Made by a program: the position numbers and the translations under genes
The notes under the pieces: generated by a model
The model's database searches: none
Told to the model about the DNA's origin: nothing
The model's input: only the letters and a program-made list of their open reading frames with translations
Assembly (NCBI RefSeq): GCF_000015285.1
Contig: NC_008709.1
Span: forward strand, 3,472,001-3,536,000
DNA from: Psychromonas ingrahamii 37
Lineage (GTDB): Bacteria; Pseudomonadota; Gammaproteobacteria; Enterobacterales; Psychromonadaceae
Direction of reading: 5' to 3'
DNA length: 64,000 bases
Part shown: one piece after another, positions 54,768 to 62,741 of the stretch
Position numbering within the stretch: the first letter of the stretch is position 1
How the letters are laid out: every line of letters starts with the position of its first letter

Positions 54768-54822
54768 TTTCAAGATTATTTCAAGATTATTTCAAGGTTA
54801 TTGCAAGATTACCTCAAGATTA
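54768..54822. repeat. Five 11-bp tandem repeats upstream of adhesin 3
   Basis: Unit TTTCAAGATTA at 54768, 54779, 54790, 54801 and 54812, with one or two changes in the last three. The period is close to one helical turn, like the array upstream of adhesin 1, although the sequence differs. Confidence 0.88.
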
Positions 54823-55580
54823 TTTCGCTCTAAAAACTGCAAACGAAAAAGCGATAGTCGTTTACAATATAGAGAAGCAATAAAAAAAGCGATCCAATCA
54901 CAAACCGCATTATTGAAAGGCTTACTGACACCTTATAAATGACAGGTGGTATTAAATTATAAGGAATTTCAACCTAATCAAAGCGCCAATTGAAGGAAGA
55001 TTATTAATAATAATCAACAATGAGCTGCTGATAAAACAGGGGGAAAAACGATCACCCAATGTCTGTTCTGCTGGAAAAACATGAGCACCAGAATCATTTT
55101 AGACCGAGTAGATACTGTCTATATTGACAGGCTGTTAATACCAAAATAACTAAAAAGATAATCACCCTTACTGGTTAAAATTATCCCTAACTGCGTTGTG
55201 ATTTTTATTCAGAACATCCTGTTCTTCAACACCTTGTGGTCAGCTAAAGCTGTTCAAAATAGTTCTATACGATTTGTGTGAAGTGAGAATAAAGATCGAA
55301 TGCAACCCACGCCTTGTTAAGGCTAATTTTTCCTTCGCAATCATTGATCACTCCATTAATTTTTTGGTATAAACGCACTTATAGCTCAAGAGGAGATGCT
55401 TTCCCGATTAAAAATGCCAGTAAAATTATCCGCCGGCTCAACAAGTGGGTCAGTCAATTGGATCACATAGCAACAAAGTATTTACGAAATAACCCTGAAT
55501 AGAATGGGATGGGGGGAAATGATCATGAACTGATCGTGGTTTATTGGCAGCTTGGGCATTCGATCCAAGGCAGGCGAAGC

Positions 55581-55622
55581 TCAAAAAAAAAAGGATCACA
55601 GAACTAAATCTGTGATCCTTTT
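55581..55622 (-). terminator. Terminator of the ice-binding protein gene
   Basis: AAAAGGATCACAGA (55589-55602) and TCTGTGATCCTTTT (55609-55622) pair perfectly around a 6-base loop. On the minus strand a run of T follows. It is 51 bp past the stop codon. Confidence 0.95.
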
Positions 55623-55672
55623 AAACGAATCGCTGTGGCCAAATATTAAATTAAGCCAAGCAGTTTTCCTGA

Positions 55673-56449
55673 TTACTCAGATTCATTATTAACAGACGGC
55701 TCATGACTAACAGGCGCCTCAGTAATTTTGTTCTTCTGCAGAGTAACCGCTGTCTGTGCAAACAATCTGCCCTTAACAGTGGCACCGGTATTTACTGCGA
55801 TCAGTTTTTGACCCAGAATAATACCTTCAAAATGGGCACCTGTTCCAATCGTAACCGAATCGGCAACCTGCCAGAAAACATTCTCAGCTAATGCGCCACC
55901 AGCCAATGTTACATTCTTATAAGCCGCTTGGCTTAGTGTACCTGCAATCTGTAAGATCCACACATCCGTAGCGTTGCCTTTAAGCGTCACATCGCTCGTA
56001 ATACCCACATCCGTAGACCATTTATAAAGACCAGGAGTCAGCGTTAATCCGCCAATTTCACCCGCACCCAATTCGGTCTCATCCGGTGAAACTCGCCCTG
56101 CAGCGTCATTGTATGCAATTCCCATATCACCAATAGCAGAACCTAGAGTGCCGGGGGCATTGATTGAGCAGGGTGCAGGACCATTTGCATCGGTGGCGTA
56201 TATATCACCAACCACTTCGCTACAGGTAAGCAGTGTCGCAGCACCTGTGATAGGGCTTGCACCAACATCCCCTGTAACTATCGAGTCAGAAACATTGGTA
56301 ATACCCGATTTACTTAATACGGCAAAATTGTCCGCACTGTTAAGCTGGACAGGAGACTCCGGATAACCGGCGACGGCATTACCCACTAACAACCCGCTAA
56401 TAAGTAAAGATTGTGATATTTTTTTTGAATAATTTTTAAGTGTGTTCAT
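55673..56449 (-). CDS. Secreted ice-binding protein, DUF3494 family
   Basis: Binds ice crystals and stops their growth or recrystallisation; the family is typical of sea-ice microbes. The ATG at 56449 is preceded at good spacing by GGAGG, so it is preferred to an in-frame ATG at 56464, which lies before that ribosome site. The product is 258 residues: signal peptide MNTLKNYSKKISQSLLISGL to about AVAG, then the DUF3494 beta-helix with SADNFAVLSKSGITNV, GDVGASPITGAATLL, AYNDAAGRVSPDETELGAGE, GGLTLTPGLYKWSTDVGI, ATDVWILQIAGTLS and HFEGIILGQKLIAVNTGATV. A short acidic/serine tail ends the chain. It lies immediately upstream of the adhesin cluster on the same strand but has its own terminator. Confidence 0.93.
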   Translation of the reverse strand: MNTLKNYSKKISQSLLISGLLVGNAVAGYPESPVQLNSADNFAVLSKSGITNVSDSIVTGDVGASPITGAATLLTCSEVVGDIYATDANGPAPCSINAPGTLGSAIGDMGIAYNDAAGRVSPDETELGAGEIGGLTLTPGLYKWSTDVGITSDVTLKGNATDVWILQIAGTLSQAAYKNVTLAGGALAENVFWQVADSVTIGTGAHFEGIILGQKLIAVNTGATVKGRLFAQTAVTLQKNKITEAPVSHEPSVNNESE

Positions 56450-56931
56450 CAATTTTTCCTCCATGAGAAATTTTAAATCTGTAAAATAATAATGACAAAT
56501 ATTATGTTATTGCCAAAAATTGCGCCTCCAATCCACTTGGGTCTCAGATGGGATAGGCTGTAATAACCATACACATTATAAGGAGTGATTGTTGAGTTCT
56601 TTTGCCCGCTTTTTCCGAAGCCACTGGACTTAGTTGCGCCTACTTGCATATAGATTTGTGGTTTTATTGATAATTTAAATTAACGATTTTTTATTTAAAA
56701 TCGAGCTCTTCAATTGTAAAAATAGCGGAAGAGTAGGGGTAAAAAGAAGAAAATAGAGCGTCATAAAATACCTTATCCATGCAAAAAAAGCAGTTCATCA
56801 TGCTGTAATATTGATAAAAAGTCGCCCGCCTAAACGTATAAAAAAAAGCGGAACAAAAAGTAAAAAAAGTTTAATAAATGTTTATTAGCGTTGTTTTTCA
56901 GGACGTTTTTATCGGTTAACTTGTTAATTTT
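56450..56931. other. Intergenic region upstream of the ice-binding protein gene
   Basis: 482 AT-rich bases containing the ice-binding-protein promoter region and, at the far end, the 3' side of the cold-shock-domain gene. I see no gene, and no convincing terminator for the latter. Confidence 0.55.
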
Positions 56932-57555
56932 TTAACTATTTTGAATAATAGAATTAATAAAATCAGCATTTTTTGCGCTTAGGAAACAGAATAAAACCGA
57001 TATATTGACCATTACGGTCACCCAATAAAGGGTTTTAAATTTATCTTTCTTTAATTTGTGGCCCAAGATTTTTTGCGCAAAAAAGGCACCAGGCCAACCG
57101 CCAAGAAGAGAGTATAAATGTAAGGTACTCTCTTTTGTTCTCCATCGTCCCTTTTGTGCTGCCGATTTGTCTATTGCATAGGCAATAAAAGCGACAAAAC
57201 TCATCAATAGATAGATACCCGCAACGACAGAAATCAACTTTCCGGTAAAAACAGCACCTGCCAGCGCGACACAAAAAATCATGGTTAAAAAAGTGCCAAA
57301 GAAATGACCGCTTTTAGACTGTCGCGTTTTATTAGCATTTTTATTATCACCAGCAAATTTAATTTTATCCGCTTGATAGCGATTATTCTGATCTCGAACT
57401 AACTCATAAATAATAATGTCGCCGTTAACAGGCCTTAGAGAACCCGATGTGAAGGCTTTTATATGAATAAATGCCCTATTACCACCACCATTTGGATCGA
57501 CAAAACCAAAACCTTTATCGTCATTCCAATTTGTTACCTTACCTTGAAGTTTCAT
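56932..57555 (-). CDS. Cold-shock-domain protein with C-terminal DUF1294 membrane domain
   Basis: Two-part protein of 207 residues. Residues 1-70 are a cold-shock (CspA-like) nucleic-acid-binding domain with RNP1 KGFGFVDP and RNP2 AFIHIKAF. After a basic linker (about 72-82, NANKTRQSKSGH) come hydrophobic helices at about 84-102, 105-125 and 180-200 with the DUF1294 blocks AYAIDKSAAQKGRWRTKEST and LLGGWPGAFFAQKILGHK. This fusion is common in marine Gammaproteobacteria. Its function is unknown; RNA binding at the membrane in the cold is a reasonable inference. Confidence 0.92.
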   Translation of the reverse strand: MKLQGKVTNWNDDKGFGFVDPNGGGNRAFIHIKAFTSGSLRPVNGDIIIYELVRDQNNRYQADKIKFAGDNKNANKTRQSKSGHFFGTFLTMIFCVALAGAVFTGKLISVVAGIYLLMSFVAFIAYAIDKSAAQKGRWRTKESTLHLYSLLGGWPGAFFAQKILGHKLKKDKFKTLYWVTVMVNISVLFCFLSAKNADFINSIIQNS

Positions 57556-57982
57556 CTACTCTCTCAGGAATGGGATAGTGACGAAGTTGACCCCACACAG
57601 AACAGGACCAGCGCATTTCTGTAATTATATTCTGCTCGCCATCAACAAACACATTTTGCTTGCTGACCTGCACAACTTCAATTTAAAAACAGATTAACAT
57701 TTGATTGAAATCACTCCAATCAGCGCAACTGCAGGTAAATCATAGATATATCTTTCAGCCATCCCAGATCTAGGATCTGTTGACCTTTCATGTGTATTTT
57801 TGCAGCAATTTGTGCCTGTTTTATACAAGGCAGCGCTTGTATTGTATTATGTCGTTATTCTAAATAAGTTGCGATAACGCAGTCGATCGTGCGCACAAAT
57901 ACTACCCTTCGAATTCATCTAAAAGCGTCCTCAATTAGCAATCCCCCTCTCTTTTTACATACTGCAGATCACAAACAGAGAC
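57556..57982. other. Intergenic region between the cold-shock-domain and UbiB-type genes
   Basis: 427 bp with no gene visible. It should contain the cold-shock-domain gene promoter and leader and the end of the UbiB-type transcript. No strong hairpin-plus-T-run was found. Confidence 0.5.
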
Positions 57983-59662
57983 TCATTCTTGTCCACTGGA
58001 CCAGATTGAGACCAACAGCCAAATCCCGCCAAGGAATGCTGCGATAAATCCGAGCATTCCAAACAAGGGAAAACCAAATAGGGTCGGTCCCCCGTCAACT
58101 GTCATCACAATAGAAGAACCGATAATTAATGACGCGACAACATTTCCCAACGCCATGCGGCTGGCAGCACGATCGAGTTGATTACCAAATGTCTTCAACC
58201 GCGTCACATCGACATGTAACTGAAACCGGCCACTACGGGCGGAGCGCAAAAACTGGCGAAGATCCTGAGGCAGTCCAGATAATAGCTCAACGGTACCCAC
58301 CACAGCTTGCCAGCTTCTCTTCGCCAAAACATTGGGTGCATAACGCTCGCGCATAACATGCTCTAAAAAGGGAGATGCTTGTATCACCATATTATAATCA
58401 GGATCCAGTTGTCTGGCGACCCCCTCAAGAGTGATAAGTGGCTTAATCAAAAGAACCAGATCAGGCGGTAAATTTAAACCATGCTCACGAAATAATGTGG
58501 TCAACTCGATCAGCATCGAACCAAGGTTAAAATCTTTTAATGAAACCTTGTAATATTGATCGATAAAACCTTCAACCTCAAGAAGCAGACCTTCGGTATC
58601 TATGGATGAATCTCCAGCCCAATCGAGCAGCACTTCAACGACACTTGCACTGTCCTGCTCCACCATACTATACAAAAGATTCACAACTTGATTTCGGCGA
58701 CGCTCAGAGAGGCGTCCGACCATACCAAAGTCAATAAAAGCAATGCGGTTTCCCGGCAGATAAAAAATATTACCCTGATGAGGATCTGCATGAAAAAAAC
58801 CATCTATCAGGATCATTTTCAAGGCAGCTTCACCGCCATGCTGAGCCAAAATTTTTCGGTTAAGATTAGCTTTATCTATGGCATCAAGATTGCGACCTGG
58901 AATACCCTCAATATATTCCTGGACATTCACCCGTTCACTACACCACGGCCAGTAAACTTTCGGAACAATAATCTCAGGATGGTCACTAAAATTGAGCGCA
59001 ATCCTTTCCGCATTACGACATTCAGCCAGCAAATCCAGTTCCCGTCGCAGAGAAAGTGTAAACTGATGCACCACCTCACGGGGCTTGAAGCGGCTCAACG
59101 TTGTGGATTCGGATTCAATAAGATCGGCTATACGTGCAAGCAGACGCAGATCCGCTTCCATTATTGGCCGAATCCCCGGACGACGCACTTTAATAACAAC
59201 TGCACTACCGTCATGCAAACGTGCTCGATGTACTTGCGCTATCGATGCAGCGGCTAAGGGTTCGGGATTAAATTCAGCGAATACCTCTTGTGGCGCACAT
59301 CCAAAATCTTCCTGCAATTGCTGACAGATTGCCGCGAATGGAACAGCCTGAGCCTGATCCTGCAGCTTCTCAAATTCAATAATCCATTCGGGAGAAAAAA
59401 GATCGACACGCGTGGAGAAAATCTGCCCAAGTTTAATAAAAGTAGGCCCCATCTCCTCCAAGGCATGTCGGAACCTTACCGGAGGCTCAAGTAGCGCTAA
59501 TTCAGTAGCTTGTGTCCGATGTAGCACCTTACCCGCACGCTCTATTACACCCGCTAATCCTAATCTGTGCACCATATTTCCAAAACCATAACGGATCAAT
59601 ATAGTGGCAATATCATTAATTCTCCTGATATCACGGGCAGCACCTAGTGTTTCCCAAAGCAT
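57983..59662 (-). CDS. UbiB/AarF-type atypical kinase (ABC1 family)
   Basis: Membrane-associated kinase-like protein of the family needed for ubiquinone synthesis, 559 residues. The KxGQ motif is FIKLGQIFSTR (about 76), the alanine-rich loop AAASIAQVHRARL (about 137), the nucleotide lysine VVIKVRRPG, the catalytic loop HADPHQGNIF (about 292) and the metal motif FIDFGMVGRL (about 312). Two hydrophobic segments at about 505-525 and 530-550 anchor the C-terminus, as in UbiB. It is coupled to the 226-residue gene upstream (8 bp gap) rather than lying in a ubiE-ubiJ-ubiB cluster, so it is probably a paralogue with another task, and I leave the symbol empty. Confidence 0.88.
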   Translation of the reverse strand: MLWETLGAARDIRRINDIATILIRYGFGNMVHRLGLAGVIERAGKVLHRTQATELALLEPPVRFRHALEEMGPTFIKLGQIFSTRVDLFSPEWIIEFEKLQDQAQAVPFAAICQQLQEDFGCAPQEVFAEFNPEPLAAASIAQVHRARLHDGSAVVIKVRRPGIRPIMEADLRLLARIADLIESESTTLSRFKPREVVHQFTLSLRRELDLLAECRNAERIALNFSDHPEIIVPKVYWPWCSERVNVQEYIEGIPGRNLDAIDKANLNRKILAQHGGEAALKMILIDGFFHADPHQGNIFYLPGNRIAFIDFGMVGRLSERRRNQVVNLLYSMVEQDSASVVEVLLDWAGDSSIDTEGLLLEVEGFIDQYYKVSLKDFNLGSMLIELTTLFREHGLNLPPDLVLLIKPLITLEGVARQLDPDYNMVIQASPFLEHVMRERYAPNVLAKRSWQAVVGTVELLSGLPQDLRQFLRSARSGRFQLHVDVTRLKTFGNQLDRAASRMALGNVVASLIIGSSIVMTVDGGPTLFGFPLFGMLGFIAAFLGGIWLLVSIWSSGQE

Positions 59663-59670
59663 AGCGCTTC

Positions 59671-60351
59671 CTATTTTTTGTTTTTCAAAGAAGTCGTTTT
59701 TAATTTGCTTTCCAATGTTTGTGCAATGCCGTCAAGAAAACCTGCCGCCGCATAAGAGAGCTGGCTTGCGAGCTTTAATGCTGAATCACTGCCCGCAGCA
59801 ACCGTCTCACTTAAGTTTTCTCCCAGCTGATAATTTAACATATTGACAATTTCAGTTGTTTGCCGGCCTACAGCCGTACCACTATCACGGGCATGCCGTT
59901 CTATATTATTCAAGGTGCTACCAATAAGCTTATTTGATTCTTTTGCAACACGTTTGAGCGTCTCCAAATAGATATCTTCCAATACCAGAAGATCATCCGT
60001 TATTTTTTTAACATCTTGCTTAGCAAAGGTTTTTATATCCCCAGCGGCCTCTTCAAGCGCTAATTTAGAAGCCTCGGCCACCCAAGACAAAGCGTCATCC
60101 AGACCGGACACAGCGCTCAACAGACTATCCTTACTTTTTAAGCCCTGATTAACCGCACCTTCACTGGCGCCTTTTACTACGGCACTTACCACCTGCTGAA
60201 CCTCTTTTGTATTCAGCTTGCCTTGGTTTAAAGCTTTAAGAGTGATACGACGAACGGCATCCCTAATATCGTCCCCCGTTTGCACTGCTTGTTTGATTTC
60301 ATCCTCAAGTTTTTCTCTATTTTCTGATAAATCGCTTTTATTTTTATCCAT
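59671..60351 (-). CDS. Helical protein of unknown function paired with the UbiB-type kinase
   Basis: 226 residues, almost wholly alpha-helical and charged, without signal peptide or membrane helix. Blocks visible are IKQAVQTGDDIRDAVRRITL, EVQQVVSAVVKGASEGAV, IERHARDSGTAVGRQT and a mildly hydrophobic SQLSYAAAGFLDGIAQTLES. The composition and repeated Ala/Gly-Val helices resemble phasin-like or DUF6781-type proteins (from memory, unverified). It stands directly upstream of the kinase gene with 8 bp between, so the two are co-expressed. A granule- or lipid-surface role together with the kinase would fit, but this is speculation. Confidence 0.6.
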   Translation of the reverse strand: MDKNKSDLSENREKLEDEIKQAVQTGDDIRDAVRRITLKALNQGKLNTKEVQQVVSAVVKGASEGAVNQGLKSKDSLLSAVSGLDDALSWVAEASKLALEEAAGDIKTFAKQDVKKITDDLLVLEDIYLETLKRVAKESNKLIGSTLNNIERHARDSGTAVGRQTTEIVNMLNYQLGENLSETVAAGSDSALKLASQLSYAAAGFLDGIAQTLESKLKTTSLKNKK

Positions 60352-60999
60352 TATTTTTCTCCTCGTCGTACCAACTGTTTGCTTTGGGATGAAGGTTTTA
60401 ATTGTTATGGGAGCTGAGCCCTTTAATTAAATATTGAAGCGCATTTTCTACTTCTTATTAGTCTAAGACTCATATTGAATTTCCTCAATAATCATCAGAC
60501 AACTACCTGCTCATTTCACCTAAAAGGCTTAATTAGTCGGCTATTAAGATTTAAACCAGCAATTTTAGTCAGCAAGCTTTAGCGATAGTCCCTCTTTTCC
60601 ATAGAGCCAATTTTCGAAGGTGTAATAGGATATCTATATGTTGACCACAGAATTTTCAAAATTCAGTATCACTTTGTGTTTGTAAGCAAATACCATTATC
60701 AAGTTTAAAAAAAAGAGATAGCAGAAAGCCTGAAGCCAATATTTTCCTTATCGGCATAAATGAGTGACCCGCCAAAAAAGGTTTGGCGTCTTTACTTAGC
60801 ATGATAAATAAACCGACTAATTCGGCTAGCGTCTTAGCTTCGGTTTATGTTTTTTATGTTTTTATTGTTTGGGGAGTGATTTTACCAACAGGAAACATGG
60901 CTTGAATTAAAGACACGTTCAGGTTTATAAGCGGAAAAATTTGGGGTGAAAAAAGTTTTTATCTCAATTATTCTTGGTATCCGGTCCGGGGACAGCAAC
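60352..60999. other. 650-bp non-coding region
   Basis: It lies between the cupin gene and the kinase pair, both on the minus strand. It holds two inverted repeats: CGCCAAA/TTTGGCG (60770-60788) and TAAACCGA/TCGGTTTA (60809-60847), the second followed on the plus strand by a T-rich stretch. These may end the cupin transcript. No gene is seen. Confidence 0.6.
60809..60847. terminator. Possible terminator, two-part hairpin
   Basis: TAAACCGA (60809-60816) and TCGGTTTA (60840-60847) with CTAA/TTAG inside can pair. T-rich sequence follows on the plus strand and TTTATTTA on the minus strand. It is 150 bp past the cupin stop codon, and the loop is long. Confidence 0.4.
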
Positions 61000-61329
61000 T
61001 TATAATATGTTGCTTGATTTATAGAAGATCGCCAGCCAAACCGTTTTTTGATCGAGCGATGTAGCCTGAACTTTATGTTTTTCACGCGCCTTGATATTGA
61101 GGTAATCGCCTTTATTCAGCGTAATTACTCGACCATCTTCAAATTCAATAACGCCAAAACCAGAGACCACCAGTACCCATTCATGTTCATCCTGCTCATA
61201 CCAACCACTTTCTGGAGAGCTTTGACCTTGGGAAAGAATACGCTCAATTCTGACGTTTTCTGTTGAGACAAGACCCTCAAAAACCTCTTCGGGTAAATCC
61301 GTTGGAATATTTGCGAAAAGATTAGCCAT
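61000..61329 (-). CDS. Cupin-domain protein
   Basis: A 109-residue single-domain cupin. The beta-barrel motifs are ESGWYEQDEHEWVLVVSGFG (metal-ligand region; D-E-H-E in place of H-x-H) and LNKGDYLNIKAREKHKV with the second-motif histidine pair. Such small cupins (Prx/PRAI-like) are widespread and mostly uncharacterised; the usual annotation is phosphoribosylaminoimidazole carboxylase-like or plain cupin. No enzymatic role can be assigned. It is a single gene with free spacing on both sides. Confidence 0.82.
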   Translation of the reverse strand: MANLFANIPTDLPEEVFEGLVSTENVRIERILSQGQSSPESGWYEQDEHEWVLVVSGFGVIEFEDGRVITLNKGDYLNIKAREKHKVQATSLDQKTVWLAIFYKSSNIL

Positions 61330-61690
61330 ACTGTTTCCTTAAAGCTGATAACACCGCGAAAAAAACGCTCTGGTTGATTACTTTTGTTAACCGCATTACC
61401 TGTGCTTATTTTTGATTGTTGACTTAATAAGCTTGCCGAAACATTTATCTTTCTTTTTTATTAATCGGACATTTAATTGAATTCGGATTCTTTTTTTATC
61501 TTCAAATAGTTCTGATAACGGTGTTCTAAGAACCTTATTCCGATGGCGTTGTTCCGACAGATTTTCAGCCTTTATTAAAGATAAATGGCGGTTAAGGAGC
61601 TAAGGATTGGCAGCTCATTGAGCTGCCCTTATAGCGAAGAAAATAATAGCCGCACTATTTTTTACTGTTCTTTTATGGTGCTGGCCAGCG
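61330..61690. other. Intergenic region between the cupin and peroxiredoxin genes
   Basis: 361 bp. The main feature is a short-loop hairpin GGCAGCTC-ATT-GAGCTGCC (61609-61627), 64 bp past the peroxiredoxin stop codon, without a T-run on the minus strand. It may end or protect the peroxiredoxin mRNA. No gene is seen. Confidence 0.6.
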
Positions 61691-62164
61691 TTACAACGCT
61701 TCGAGCATCACTTCTGCTTTGCTAACTTCAAACTCTTTTGGCGCTTCTACATTAAGCTGCGTCACCACACCATCATCAATGATCATGGCATAACGCTGGG
61801 AGCGTACACCGCCAAAATTGGCCGTATCCATTTCCAGCCCTAAGCTCTTGGTAAAACTGGCATCTCCATCCCCTAACATCATCAATTCAGAGGCGTTGTG
61901 TGCTTCCCCCCACGCCTTCATAACAAAAGCATCATTTACTGCTACACAAGCGATAAGATCCACTCCTTTAGCTTTAAACTTATCCGCCAATACCACATAA
62001 CCCGGTAAATGTGATTCAGAGCAAGTCGGTGTAAACGCGCCAGGTACGGCAAATAACAGTACTTTTTTACCCGCAAAAAGCTCTGTTATCGGATGATTTA
62101 TCATGCCATCAGGGGTTAATTCACTCAATACTGCCGGCGCTAGTTTTTGACCTTGTTCAATCAT
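61691..62164 (-). CDS. Peroxiredoxin, Prx5 type
   Basis: Thiol peroxidase that reduces hydrogen peroxide and organic hydroperoxides in the cytoplasm. 157 residues, usual for bacterial Prx5. The peroxidatic cysteine lies in the family motif VPGAFTPTCSESHLPGY (about residue 49), with the helper threonine and the conserved arginine in VRSQRYAMIIDDG (about 123). I see no other cysteine at the classic Prx5 resolving position; the second cysteine, in IACVAVND (about 73), is conserved in many Prx5 proteins. It is probably reduced by glutathione/glutaredoxin. It has its own promoter region, with 577 bp to the oleate hydratase gene. Confidence 0.92.
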   Translation of the reverse strand: MIEQGQKLAPAVLSELTPDGMINHPITELFAGKKVLLFAVPGAFTPTCSESHLPGYVVLADKFKAKGVDLIACVAVNDAFVMKAWGEAHNASELMMLGDGDASFTKSLGLEMDTANFGGVRSQRYAMIIDDGVVTQLNVEAPKEFEVSKAEVMLEAL

Positions 62165-62741
62165 TTTATTTTCCTTAAATAAGAGAATGTTGCAATCATA
62201 GTCTATCGCTAAATGCGGTGCACAAACAGGTTTATTCGCAACGTTTTGCTAAAATAGAATATGCGTTTTATAAACAGCTGAGCACTATTATGACAACCGT
62301 CACTAACAGCCCGTTTTTGACTTAAACACAAGCTTCAATAGACACAAACAGGCTATTTTTCTTCGCCGCTATTTAACGTTGACTTTGAATGAATTTAAAC
62401 TAATTTTTAGTTGATCTTTGCTACTTGATTGGCAATTTTTTTAGCACATTGAGGTTATAACATCACGCACTTTTTATAAGTGGCTTAAAAAAATAACTTT
62501 TTAAGTTATTGACCTAAAAAGTTATAAAATTTTCATAATACCTTTTGTCTAGAAGTAAAATAATTCAACGCCTCATTATGCCCTGTTTGCAAGAGACGGA
62601 AGGCAGTACTTTCTAAAATCAAATAGGCAATTACTTTGAATGCGTACCCCACCTAAGCATCGTCGGTATCGTGTTCTAATAAGATTGTTTTCCTGGCGCG
62701 AAGAATATGATGACCAGAGCCCCTCATTAAACGGAGTCCGT
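62165..62741. other. Divergent promoter region between peroxiredoxin and oleate hydratase genes
   Basis: 577 AT-rich bases between divergent genes, so both promoters lie here. The notable structure is a set of overlapping inverted repeats at 62492-62525. No small gene is seen. Confidence 0.65.
62492..62525 (+). promoter_or_regulatory. Overlapping inverted repeats in the oleate hydratase upstream region
   Basis: ATAACTTTTTA (62493-62503) matches the reverse complement of TAAAAAGTTAT (62515-62525). The left arm can instead pair with AAGTTATT (62503-62510) through AATAACTT (62492-62499). They are mutually exclusive hairpins or a compound operator, about 220 bp before the oleate hydratase ATG. 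Confidence 0.5.

Larger units (their letters stand above)
54476..55672. other. 1.2-kb intergenic region upstream of adhesin 3
   Basis: It contains the adhesin 3 leader (a tetranucleotide repeat at 54558-54581), a segment similar to the adhesin 2 leader (CACCTAGATACAAAGAAGCT, 54626-54645, compare 50148-50170), the 11-bp array at 54768-54822, the TTTCGCTCTAAAAACTGC element, and at the right end the ice-binding-protein terminator. Small open frames at 54751 and 55314 have no ribosome site and are not called. Confidence 0.7.

Noticed and set aside
55314-55502. 62-codon plus-strand open frame with a basic helix-like end.
   Set aside because: No ribosome site and no similarity recognised; it overlaps a short sequence (AATTTTTTGGTATAA.CGCA) also found in non-coding DNA at 22060.
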